A stretch of 64,000 nucleotides of DNA, taken from contig NZ_JBHTDD010000002.1 in NCBI RefSeq assembly GCF_042666615.1, forward strand, positions 1 through 64,000. The letters run 5' to 3'. How positions within the stretch are numbered: position 1 is the stretch's first letter; each line of letters opens with the position of its first letter. Position numbers and translations under genes: made by a program. This DNA comes from KBS50 sp042666615. Lineage in GTDB: Bacteria; Actinomycetota; Actinomycetes; Mycobacteriales; Micromonosporaceae. Below the pieces are notes generated by a model. The model did not search any database. It saw nothing but the letters and a program-made list of their open reading frames with translations, and was not told the origin of the DNA. Below, piece after piece: positions 1 to 8,400 of this stretch.

Positions 1-67
1 GTGGGGGGAGGGGGAGGGGGGTGGGTTGGCGTGTGGTTGGTGTGGGGGGCCGGCCCGGTAGGCTCGG
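1..67. other. G-rich leader upstream of rimO
   Basis: The first bases are almost pure G-runs (four runs of at least three G within positions 2-26), followed by GT-rich sequence. The run pattern could form a G-quadruplex on the + strand. No clear Shine-Dalgarno is seen before the rimO ATG at 68. Confidence 0.4.
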
Positions 68-1540
68 ATGGTGTCCGAGACCTCCACCTCCCCCGCCGGC
101 GACCGGAAGGTTGCCCTGCTCACGCTCGGCTGTGCCCGTAACGAGGTCGACTCGGAGGAACTCGCCGCCCGGTTGGACGGCGACGGTTGGCGGGTGACCA
201 CCGACGCCGAGGGGGCGGACGTGGTGCTGGTCAACACCTGCGGGTTCGTGGAGAAGGCCAAGCAGGAGTCGATCCAGACGCTGCTGGCCGCGGCCGACTC
301 GGGGGCCAAGGTGGTCGCCGCCGGCTGCATGGCCGAGCGGTACGGGCGGGAACTCGCCGACAGCCTGCCCGAGGCCGGCGCGGTGCTCAGCTTTGATGAC
401 TATCCGGACATCTCGGCCCGGCTCGGCGAGGTGCTCTCCGGGGAGCGGCTCGCCGCTCACACTCCCCGGGACCGGCGGGAACTGCTGCCGCTGACCCCGG
501 TGTCCCGGCGGGACCGGGATGTCGTGGTGCCCGGCCACGGTGCGCCGCTGGCCGACGAGCACACCCCTGCCCACCTGAGGCCGGTGCTGCGGCATCGGCT
601 GGAGCGCGGGCCGGTAGCTTCGCTCAAGCTGGCCAGCGGCTGCGACCGGCGGTGCACCTTCTGTGCGATTCCGGCCTTCCGGGGCGCCTTCGTCTCGCGT
701 ACCCCGGATGAGCTGCTGGCGGAGGCGGAGTGGCTGGCCAAGACCGGTGTGCGCGAGCTGGTGCTGGTGAGTGAGAACTCCACCTCCTATGGCAAGGATC
801 TGGGCGACCCGCGGGCGCTGGAGAAGCTCTTGCCGCAGCTTGCGGCGGTCACCGGGATAGTCCGGGTGCGGGTCAGCTACCTGCAGCCGGCCGAGACCCG
901 GCCGGGCCTGGTGGCGGCGATCGCCGGCACGCCCGGTGTGGCGCCCTACTTCGACCTGTCGTTCCAGCACTCCAGCGAGCCTGTCCTGCGCCGGATGCGC
1001 CGGTTCGGCTCCACCGACCGGTTCCTGGAACTGCTGGAGTCGGCACGCCGGCTGGCGCCGGAGGCGGGTGCCCGCAGCAACTTCATCGTCGGCTTCCCGG
1101 GCGAGACCCGGTCCGACGTCGACGAGCTGGTCCGGTTCCTGTCGGCCGCCCGGTTGGACGCTGTCGGCGTGTTCGACTACAGCGACGAGGACGGCACCGA
1201 GGCCGCCGACCTGCCCGGCAAGGTTTCCGCCGCGACGATAAAGCGCCGGTACGACAGGATCGGCGCGCTCGTCGACGAGTTGTGCGCGCAACGGGCGGAG
1301 GAGCGGTTGGGGTCCTCGGTGGAGGTGCTTGTGGACGCTGTCGACGATGGCGTGGTGGAGGGCCGGGCGGCCCATCAGGCGCCCGAGGTGGACGGCTCCA
1401 CCACTCTCGTCGCCCCGCCCGGCGGTGCGGTCGACCTGGCGGTCCTGCGCCCCGGAGACCTGGTCCGGGCCACGGTCACCGGAACCGAGGGGGTCGACCT
1501 GGTCGCCGTACCGGTGGAGTTGGTTTCGGCGGCGGTGTGA
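68..1540 (+). CDS. rimO: Ribosomal protein uS12 methylthiotransferase RimO
   Basis: Radical-SAM methylthiotransferase that adds a methylthio group to the conserved Asp of ribosomal protein S12. The 490-aa protein has the N-terminal UPF0004 domain with cysteines C22 (TLGCARNEVDSE), C58 (NTCGFVEKAKQES) and C87 (AAGCMAE), which bind the auxiliary 4Fe-4S cluster. The radical-SAM motif CDRRCTFC follows (C192, C196, C199), and a C-terminal TRAM-like region of about 65 aa ends the protein. NTCGFVEKAKQES and the KLASGCDRRCTFCAIPAFRG context separate RimO from MiaB, which is also present here (57663-59135). The ATG at 68 is the first good start. It lies 25 bp upstream of pgsA, as in other actinobacteria. 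Confidence 0.95.
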   Translation: MVSETSTSPAGDRKVALLTLGCARNEVDSEELAARLDGDGWRVTTDAEGADVVLVNTCGFVEKAKQESIQTLLAAADSGAKVVAAGCMAERYGRELADSLPEAGAVLSFDDYPDISARLGEVLSGERLAAHTPRDRRELLPLTPVSRRDRDVVVPGHGAPLADEHTPAHLRPVLRHRLERGPVASLKLASGCDRRCTFCAIPAFRGAFVSRTPDELLAEAEWLAKTGVRELVLVSENSTSYGKDLGDPRALEKLLPQLAAVTGIVRVRVSYLQPAETRPGLVAAIAGTPGVAPYFDLSFQHSSEPVLRRMRRFGSTDRFLELLESARRLAPEAGARSNFIVGFPGETRSDVDELVRFLSAARLDAVGVFDYSDEDGTEAADLPGKVSAATIKRRYDRIGALVDELCAQRAEERLGSSVEVLVDAVDDGVVEGRAAHQAPEVDGSTTLVAPPGGAVDLAVLRPGDLVRATVTGTEGVDLVAVPVELVSAAV

Positions 1541-1565
1541 CGGGCCGGTGGGTGGGGGGACGGAT

Positions 1566-2321
1566 ATGACGGACGGGGTTCCGGTCGCGCCGCCGGCCAA
1601 CGGCTCGCGGGCGCTGGACAGCGCGGCCGCAGGGCCGGCGGGCCCGGCGCTGCCGGAGTCCGTGTCGGGGCAGGCGCCGCCGGAGTCCGTGTCGGGGCAG
1701 GCGCCGGCGGGGTCGGCGGAGTCCGTGGGTCACCTCGGATCGGTCCCGCCGGACGTCGCGGTGGTACCACCGGTCCCCCTTGTCAACGCCGCGAACGCCC
1801 TCACCGCGCTGCGGCTGGCTCTGGTCCCGGTCTTCGTGGCGCTGGTGGTCGCCTCGGAGCTGACCCACCCGGGCTGGCGGATCATCGCCACGGTGACCTT
1901 CGTGGTCGCCTCCACGACCGATCTGGTCGACGGCTGGATCGCCCGCCGGTTCGGGCTTGTCACCTCGTTCGGCAAGGTGGCCGACCCGATCGCCGACAAG
2001 GCGCTCACCGGCGCGGCGCTGGTGCTGCTCTCCTGGTACGACGCACTTCCCTGGTGGGTCACCACGGTGATCCTGACCCGGGAGGTCGGGGTGACGCTTA
2101 TCCGCTTCTGGGTGATCCGGTACGGCGTGATCGCCGCGAGCCACGGCGGCAAGATCAAGACTGCGCTGCAGATCCTGGCCATCGTCTGGTACCTGTGGCC
2201 CACGCCGACGGTGCTCACCGGGGTGGGTGGTTGGATCATGGCGGCTGCGGTCCTGGTCACCGTGGTGACCGGTTTAGACTACATTGTCCGCGCAGTCCGG
2301 ATGCGCCGGCACGCCACCTGA
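1566..2321 (+). CDS. pgsA: CDP-diacylglycerol--glycerol-3-phosphate 3-phosphatidyltransferase
   Basis: Membrane enzyme that makes phosphatidylglycerol phosphate from CDP-diacylglycerol and glycerol-3-phosphate. Of 251 aa, residues 119-144 carry the full CDP-alcohol phosphotransferase motif D-x2-D-G-x2-A-R-x8-G-x3-D-x3-D (D119, D122, G123, A126, R127, G136, D140, D144). Several hydrophobic segments follow. The first 70 residues are a Pro/Ala/Ser-rich tail not needed by the family and contain a perfect 27-bp tandem duplication (1653-1706, PESVSGQAP twice). I chose the ATG at 1566 because the longer frame back to 1329 lies inside rimO. Position between rimO and pncC/cinA is the classic actinobacterial arrangement. 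Confidence 0.93.
   Translation: MTDGVPVAPPANGSRALDSAAAGPAGPALPESVSGQAPPESVSGQAPAGSAESVGHLGSVPPDVAVVPPVPLVNAANALTALRLALVPVFVALVVASELTHPGWRIIATVTFVVASTTDLVDGWIARRFGLVTSFGKVADPIADKALTGAALVLLSWYDALPWWVTTVILTREVGVTLIRFWVIRYGVIAASHGGKIKTALQILAIVWYLWPTPTVLTGVGGWIMAAAVLVTVVTGLDYIVRAVRMRRHAT
1653..1706 (+). repeat. 27-bp tandem duplication inside pgsA
   Basis: Two identical, in-frame copies (1653-1679 and 1680-1706), each encoding PESVSGQAP in the non-conserved N-terminal tail of PgsA. Perfect identity suggests a recent slippage or duplication. Confidence 0.9.
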
Positions 2322-2360
2322 CTCGGCGACGGGAAGCCACGACGGAGAAGCGGAGGCCGG

Positions 2361-2876
2361 ATGACCTCGGACGACAGCCACGGGCCAGGCAGCGCGGCCG
2401 CCGCGGCCGTGCACCTGCTCGCGGAGCGCGGCGAAACGCTGGCCACGGCGGAGTCGCTGACCGGTGGGTTACTCGCCTCGGCGATCGTGGAGATCGCCGG
2501 AGTGAGCAGCGTGTACCGGGGCGGGCTGGTGGTCTACGCCACCGAACTCAAGGCCACGCTGGCCGGCGTACCGGAGGATCTGCTGGCGGACCGCGGGCCG
2601 GTCGACCCGGACGTGGCCCGTGCCCTGGCCGAGGGGGCCCGATGGCGCTGCGGCGCCGACTGGGCGGTCGCCACCACCGGGGTCGCCGGCCCCGAGCCGC
2701 AGGATGGCCACGCGGTGGGTGAGGTGTACGTGGCCACGGCCGGTCCGGCGGGTAGCGAGGTCCGCCGGCTCGACCTCGGCGCCGGGCGGGAGGCCATCCG
2801 CGCCGCCGCCGTGGTGGAGGCGCTGCGGCTGCTCACCGACGCGCTGCACGCGGCGGCCGACCAGCCGGTCCGGTGA
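2361..2876 (+). CDS. pncC: Nicotinamide-nucleotide amidohydrolase (CinA C-terminal domain, PncC)
   Basis: Predicted to deamidate nicotinamide mononucleotide to nicotinic acid mononucleotide in NAD recycling. The 171-aa protein is a stand-alone CinA C-terminal domain. It starts with LLAERGETLATAESLTGG, where AESLTGG holds the family's catalytic serine, continues with YRGGLVVYATELKATL, and has the conserved TTGVAGP block near residue 113. The N-terminal MoaB-like domain of full CinA is absent, as is usual in actinobacteria. It lies 39 bp after pgsA and before clgR, so co-transcription with pgsA is likely. Confidence 0.9.
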   Translation: MTSDDSHGPGSAAAAAVHLLAERGETLATAESLTGGLLASAIVEIAGVSSVYRGGLVVYATELKATLAGVPEDLLADRGPVDPDVARALAEGARWRCGADWAVATTGVAGPEPQDGHAVGEVYVATAGPAGSEVRRLDLGAGREAIRAAAVVEALRLLTDALHAAADQPVR

Positions 2877-3045
2877 CCGGGCTGTCGTCGCGGCGGTGAT
2901 CCACGGAGATCGCGGGCGGGGTGGGATGTCGTCCGGCGCCGCACCGGGTACGGTTGCGGGAAGCTCCCGGCTCGCCGCGGAGCGGTCGCGCCGCCCGTGC
3001 AGCGGGTGGCGCCGGAGGACGTGTCCCGCGTGAGGGGGAGGTGCG

Positions 3046-3531
3046 ATGGTCCTGCTGCGTCGGGTGATCGGTGACGCACTGCGCGCGCGCCGGCAGGGTC
3101 AGCACCGGACCCTGCGCGAGGTGTCCACCGCCGCGAACGTCAGCCTGGGCTACCTCTCCGAGATCGAACGCGGGCAGAAGGAAGCGTCAAGCGAACTGCT
3201 CGCCGCGATCTGCGACGCGCTCGGCGCCCGGCTGTCCGAGCTGCTCCGTGAGGTGAGCGACACCGTCGCTCTCGCCGAGCAGGTGCCCGGCGTGCTGCTG
3301 CCGGTGCGCGAGCCCGACGAGACCGTGCCGGTGGACGTGCCCGCCGGCGCCGGCGGCCGCTCGGAGGCCGCTCCACGCGCCGCTGCCGAGCCGGCGGTGC
3401 GCACGGTGACGGCCGACCCGTCGGTGTCCATCGCGGTACGCCAGAAGGCGCCGCTGAAGGCCACCCTGCGCACCGCCCGACGGGTGCACACCGGGCCCGA
3501 CCGCGAACGCGACGTCGTTTGCGCCGCCTGA
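3046..3531 (+). CDS. clgR: Transcriptional regulator ClgR (XRE family)
   Basis: Cro/XRE-type DNA-binding protein of 161 aa. The helix-turn-helix spans residues 13-65 (REVSTAANVSLGYLSEIERG, then a second helix ending DALGARLSELL). This matches ClgR, the actinobacterial activator of clp protease genes and, in mycobacteria, of the neighbouring psp genes. The C-terminus is Cys-Ala-Ala; Streptomyces ClgR is known to be a ClpP substrate through terminal alanines, so conditional proteolysis is likely. A strong Shine-Dalgarno (GGGGGAGG) precedes the ATG at 3046. The order pgsA-cinA-clgR-pspA supports the call. Confidence 0.9.
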   Translation: MVLLRRVIGDALRARRQGQHRTLREVSTAANVSLGYLSEIERGQKEASSELLAAICDALGARLSELLREVSDTVALAEQVPGVLLPVREPDETVPVDVPAGAGGRSEAAPRAAAEPAVRTVTADPSVSIAVRQKAPLKATLRTARRVHTGPDRERDVVCAA

Positions 3532-3742
3532 ACCGGCCCGGCCGTCCCTGAGCCATCCCGGAGTCCTCCCTGGCTGGGGGCGCGGATGCGGCGTAGGGTT
3601 GATCTCACAGGTGCCGCAAACGGTCCGGCCCCGACTCCGCAGGACTGGCGCCGGGCTGGGACCATGTGATGGTGCCGCCTGGCACCCGACCGCCGGTGCG
3701 TCCGGGGCGGTCCGACGATGACTGTGAGGGGATACCGCGGAG

Positions 3743-4609
3743 ATGGCGAACCCGTTCGTCAAGGGCTGGCACTACCTGATGGCGCTGTTCGGCGCCAAGA
3801 TCGATGAGCACGCCGACCCGAAGGTCCAGATCCAGCAGGCCATCGCGGACGCGCAGCGCCAGCACCAGGCCCTGGTTCAGCAGGCCGCGGCGGTGATCGG
3901 CAACCAGCGTCAGCTGGAGATGCGGCTGTCCCGGCAGATGACCGAGGTGGAGCGGCTGCAGTCGATGGCCCGGCAGGCCCTGGTGCTCGCCGACCGTGCC
4001 CGGGGTGGTGGCGACGAGGCGGAGGCGCAGAAGTACGAGCAGTCCGCCCAGACGCTGGCCACCCAGCTCGTCTCGGCCGAGCAGTCGACCGAGGACCTGA
4101 AGACCCTGCACGACCAGGCGCTCAGCGCCGCCGCGCAGGCCCGCAAGGCGGTCGAGAACAACTCGATGATCCTCCAGCAGAAGCTCGCCGAGCGCACCAA
4201 GCTGCTCAGCCAGTTGGAGCAGGCGAAGATGCAGGAGAGCGTGGCCAAGTCGCTGGAGTCGATGTCGTCGATGACCGCGCCGGGCAACACCCCCTCCCTC
4301 GACGAGGTACGCGACAAGATCGAGCAGCGGTACGCGACCGCCATGGGCCGTGCCGAGCTGGCCGGCAACTCTGTCGAGGGCCGGATGCTGGAAATCCAGA
4401 AGTCGACGCTGGACATGGCCGGCGAGTCCCGGTTGGAGCAGATCCGGGCCAGCATGGCGGGCGAGCAACTGGCCGGGGGCGGCCAGCAGCCGGCGGTGGA
4501 GAAGGCGGCCTCGGCGGCGGATTCCGCCTCGGTGGCCCGGCTCGACGAGATCCGGGCGAGCATGAATCGGGACAAGCAGGCTGGCGGGGACGCCAGCGCC
4601 GCCGGCTGA
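3743..4609 (+). CDS. pspA: Phage shock protein A (PspA/IM30 family)
   Basis: Membrane-associated coiled-coil protein of the ESCRT-III superfamily that protects the cytoplasmic membrane under envelope stress. The 288-aa sequence is nearly all alpha-helical. It opens with an amphipathic helix (MANPFVKGWHYLMALFGAKI), then DPKVQIQQAIADAQRQHQAL and long heptad-like segments rich in Gln, Ala and Glu up to about residue 225. A Gly/Ala-rich tail follows. It lies 211 bp after clgR and 24 bp before pspM, matching the mycobacterial clgR-pspA-pspM order. Confidence 0.93.
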   Translation: MANPFVKGWHYLMALFGAKIDEHADPKVQIQQAIADAQRQHQALVQQAAAVIGNQRQLEMRLSRQMTEVERLQSMARQALVLADRARGGGDEAEAQKYEQSAQTLATQLVSAEQSTEDLKTLHDQALSAAAQARKAVENNSMILQQKLAERTKLLSQLEQAKMQESVAKSLESMSSMTAPGNTPSLDEVRDKIEQRYATAMGRAELAGNSVEGRMLEIQKSTLDMAGESRLEQIRASMAGEQLAGGGQQPAVEKAASAADSASVARLDEIRASMNRDKQAGGDASAAG

Positions 4610-4633
4610 GCCGGCCCGAACCTCGGGGGAGCG

Positions 4634-5413
4634 ATGGCCGACCAGCGGACCCGTCATCTTCGCCAGCTGACCAGGCTGCGCCGAGCCGCCCGTCGGTGGA
4701 GCGTGTACGCCGGTGGCCTCGGTGGGGCGGCGGCCGTACTCACCCCGTACGCCGGAGTGGGTCTGCCGGACGCCGCCTGGGCGGCGGCGGCCGGCGGTTC
4801 GGCGGCCCTGGCGGTGTGGCGGTGGATGGACCTGCGCGCCCTGGCCCGTCAGCCGATCCCTCCGGCGGAGTCGCCGGAACAGGCCCGCACCCGGCTGGTC
4901 GCCGCGGTCGAACGGTTGCCCGCCGGACGGATCGCGATGGCCGAGGTACGCCGGCAGCGGGCACGGTTGGCGTTGCGCGGGTCGGTGGCCGGCCAGTCGT
5001 GGGAGCGGCTGGACCGGGCGGCGCAGGCTCTGATCGGCCTGTCCCCACGGCTGGCCGGGCACGGTGACGCGGCGTTGGCGGAGGCGGCCTCGGCCGAGCG
5101 GTCGTTGCGGGACCTGGCGCACCGGGTGGCCGAGATCGAGCGGGCGGTCCGGGTGGCACCGCCCGACGCCGGGCCCGCGCTGGGTGAGGCGCATCGCCGG
5201 CTCGCCCAGCAGCTGGACAGCGGGGTGACCGCGTACGAGGGGCTGGTCGCCGCGGCGGCCGGTTATGTGGCGGCCGACGGCACCCCGACCGGTGACCATC
5301 CGTCGGTGTCCCGGCTCGCCGAGGCCAGCGACTTCCTGCACGGGGTGGCGGCCGGCCTCCGGGAGTTCCGCCGGGCCGAGGAGATCCGCACCCAGCGGGC
5401 GTCGATCGTCTAG
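4634..5413 (+). CDS. pspM: PspM-like membrane protein of the phage shock module
   Basis: Probable integral-membrane partner of PspA. The 259-aa protein has a basic N-terminus, two hydrophobic segments at about residues 23-45 and 48-66 (GGLGGAAAVLTPYAGVGL and AAAAGGSAALAVW), and a long cytoplasmic Ala/Arg/Glu-rich helical region. In mycobacteria the gene after pspA encodes PspM, a two-TM protein that anchors PspA. Sequence motifs are weak, so the name rests on topology and synteny. A GGGGGAGCG ribosome site precedes the ATG. No PspN homologue follows; the next gene is convergent. Confidence 0.75.
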   Translation: MADQRTRHLRQLTRLRRAARRWSVYAGGLGGAAAVLTPYAGVGLPDAAWAAAAGGSAALAVWRWMDLRALARQPIPPAESPEQARTRLVAAVERLPAGRIAMAEVRRQRARLALRGSVAGQSWERLDRAAQALIGLSPRLAGHGDAALAEAASAERSLRDLAHRVAEIERAVRVAPPDAGPALGEAHRRLAQQLDSGVTAYEGLVAAAAGYVAADGTPTGDHPSVSRLAEASDFLHGVAAGLREFRRAEEIRTQRASIV

Positions 5414-5484
5414 GCGCCTGTGTCACGGTCCTCGGTCGAGTCGAGGCGGAGTCGAGGCGGAGTCCGGGCGGGTCCGGTGCGGCC

Positions 5485-8400
5485 TCAGGCCCGGACGGCG
5501 ACCGGTCCGGCGAACGGAGATCCGCCGGCCGCGTTCACGGTCTGGATCCGGTAGTGGTAGGTGGATCCCTGGTCGACCGCGGCGTCGAGATGCTTCCGGG
5601 CGTTCCCCGGCAGCGCCACCGTGACCAGCGCCGAGGTGAAGGCGGCGTCGGTCGCCCGCTGGAGCAGCAGCCCGGTGACCACGCTTACCGGTGACGTGCG
5701 CCAGGTCAGCTCCACCGGCCCGGAGCCGGTGGCTCGGGCGGTCACGTCGACCGGTGGCGCGGGCGGCGCCGGCGTCCGCACCGTGGCTACGTTGGACCAT
5801 GGCGCGGCGGCACCGCGGTAGGTGGCCCGCACCCGCCAGTAGTACGTGGTGTCCGGCGAGATTGTCACGTCGGTGTGCGTGTTGCTGGCCGGCCGGGGCA
5901 CGGTCACCAGACCGGCCGTGAAGGTCGGATTGGTGGCCCGTTGGACCTCCACCCCGGTCGCGAACGACTGGCCGGTCCAGGTCAGCCCGATGCGCAGCGG
6001 TGGTGTCGGCGGCACCATGGCGGCCAGCCCGGTTGCCGCGGGCAGGTGCACCACCGCGGCCGCCGTGTTCGACCAGGGTGAGTAGCTGACCGCGTTCTCG
6101 GCGCGGACCCGGTAGTAGTAGGTGACCCCGGGGACCACACCGTGGTCGGTGTGGCCGCGATGCGCCGCCGAGATGCGGACGGTGCAGCGGTCCTCGGTGA
6201 AGCCCGGATCGGTGGCCCGGTCGAAGGAGAAGCCGGCGGCCGGTGTCGCGCCGGCGTTGTTGGTCCAGGCCAGCACGATGGCCGGCAACATGGTCGGTCC
6301 GCCGGGCGCGCCGGTCGCGGTGAGTCCCGTGGGTCGGGCCGGCGACACCTGGAGTACCACGGGTCGCAGCAGGTCCGTTCCCGGTCCACCGGGCAGGTCG
6401 GCGTACCAGTGGTACTCCCACCCGAAGTCGCGGCCGAGGTTGCGGATACCGCCAGGCAACTGCTCGCCGGGCGGCAGGGTGGGGTCGAGCAGCCGGATGC
6501 TGTCGGCGACCCGGAACGGCAGCGGATCCGGCACCCGCGGTCGCAGCGCCACGACGGTGTCCTCGCCTGGATTCACCCGCACGACCTGCTTCCAACCCAG
6601 CTCGGTGGGGTGCGGCGCTCGGATGGCGCCGTCCCGCGCTACCCGGTTCACCACCTGCACCGGACCGGGAAACCGTACGGTGCGGCCCTGCCGCCCCAGT
6701 TGGCGGACGCGCCAGAGCTGGACGTCACCGCCCGCGGGTCCGGCGGACGGGACCAGAACCTCGGTCGGGACCCCGGGGTCGGCACCGAACCGGTCCGCCT
6801 GCCGGCCGTATCCGGGCTCGAAACCATCGACGATCACCTTGTCGACGGCGGGCAGGGTGAGCGGTGGGCCGCCGACGCCACGATCGATGACCAGGTCCGG
6901 CGCGTGCACCGGCAGCCGGCCGGCCGACTCCGTACGGGTGCCGAAGACCTGGTCGTACGCGGGTTGTGGCACCAGTGGAGGGGGTTGGCTGCTCGCGTAC
7001 GCCCGGGGCAGCCGCTCCCGGAGCCGAACCAGGTCGACCGGCGCACCGGGCGCGCCGGCCACCCGGAACTGCAGCAGGGTCCGGGTGTTCGGGCCGTACC
7101 CGGGCCGGGTCGGTGGCGCCCCGCCGCGGTCGGTCTGGTCAGGGCCGTCGGTGTAGTGGTCGTAGCGGGGGTCGAACGCCGGCAGCGGTGCCGGGGCGTC
7201 GTTGTAGAGGATGAGCGTGGATCCCGGCGGTACCGAGGAGAAGTCCACCACCACGTCGGCCCGCTCCCCGGGCCCGAGCAGCAGCGAATGCTCGGCCACG
7301 TTCAACACGGTGACGTCCCGGCGGTCGTACCGGTAGCCGATCGGCCGGCTGGGCAGCACCACGAGTCGGGGGAGCAGGCCGCCGTCGGTGCCGATCTGGA
7401 GCCAGTCCGGCCCCGCGGCGCGGGGGTCGGGCACCCCGCCGGCACGCCCGTCGGTCGGCCAGTCCGGCGGCAGGTCGGGGTGTGGGCAGGCCGGCACCAT
7501 CGGCACCTCGCCGGCCGCCGCGTCCTCGATGGCGCCGTCCGGTCGCCACATCGGGGCGCTGGAGGCCGCGTGGTAGAGCTGGAGGTTGACCGTCCGGTCC
7601 AGGCACGCGTTCAGGATCCGGAACCGGTACGCCTTCGGTTGGATCCGCAGGTAGGGATAGGCGCAGCCGTTGACGAGCGGGGTGTCGAGGAAGGCCGTCG
7701 GCGGCGCGGAGGGCACGGGGGTCCCTGGCTGCCGGGGCGGCTCGGTGGGTCGGTCCGGGCGCCCGTGGTGCGGGTTGGGCACCGAACCGTGCATGCTGTC
7801 GGTCGGTGGGGAGCCGTACCAGGGCCCGTAGTCCCAGCGACCGGCCGGGTTTCGCCCGCTCGGGTGGTACGGGTTCTGGTTGGGCAGGTAGACGTGGGGG
7901 AACCACAGGCTGCCCGGGCCGCCCCAGGCGGCGGTGTCCCAGGTGGGGTCCTGGGTGGCGAGCTGGCGAAGCTCGGGTACGAACGTCTTGTCCTCGATCA
8001 CCAGTGGGATCTGTTCGGCGGGTAGCACCCCGTCGGCCACCAGTTGCCGTTCCGCCGGGTCGTCAAGCAGGCAGACACCCAGCAGTCCGGAGTAAACGGT
8101 GAGCCGGGCGAGGCCGGCCGTCAGGTCGTGGAACCAGAGCATCCGACCGCTCTGCTGGTTGGGAAAGAACAGGGTCACCGCGCCGGGCGCCGGATCCGGC
8201 ATGTCCGGCACGGTGGCGAAGCCGGCTCCCCGCGCGTACGGGGTGACCTCGCCGGCCGGGGTGAACCACTGGTGCGCGGAGCCGGCGCTGATCCACGGCC
8301 CGTCCGCCCCGGCGAGATGCAGCACGGTGCGGTTGTGCGGATAGCGGTCGGTGCTGTTGAGTGGCCCGATACCGGCTCCGGCGACCGTGGTGTCGACCGG

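Noticed and set aside
3605..5341. 578-aa open frame on the minus strand opposite pspA/pspM
   Set aside because: Antisense shadow caused by high GC; low-complexity Arg/Gly/Leu sequence, no motifs, and pspA on the other strand is certain.
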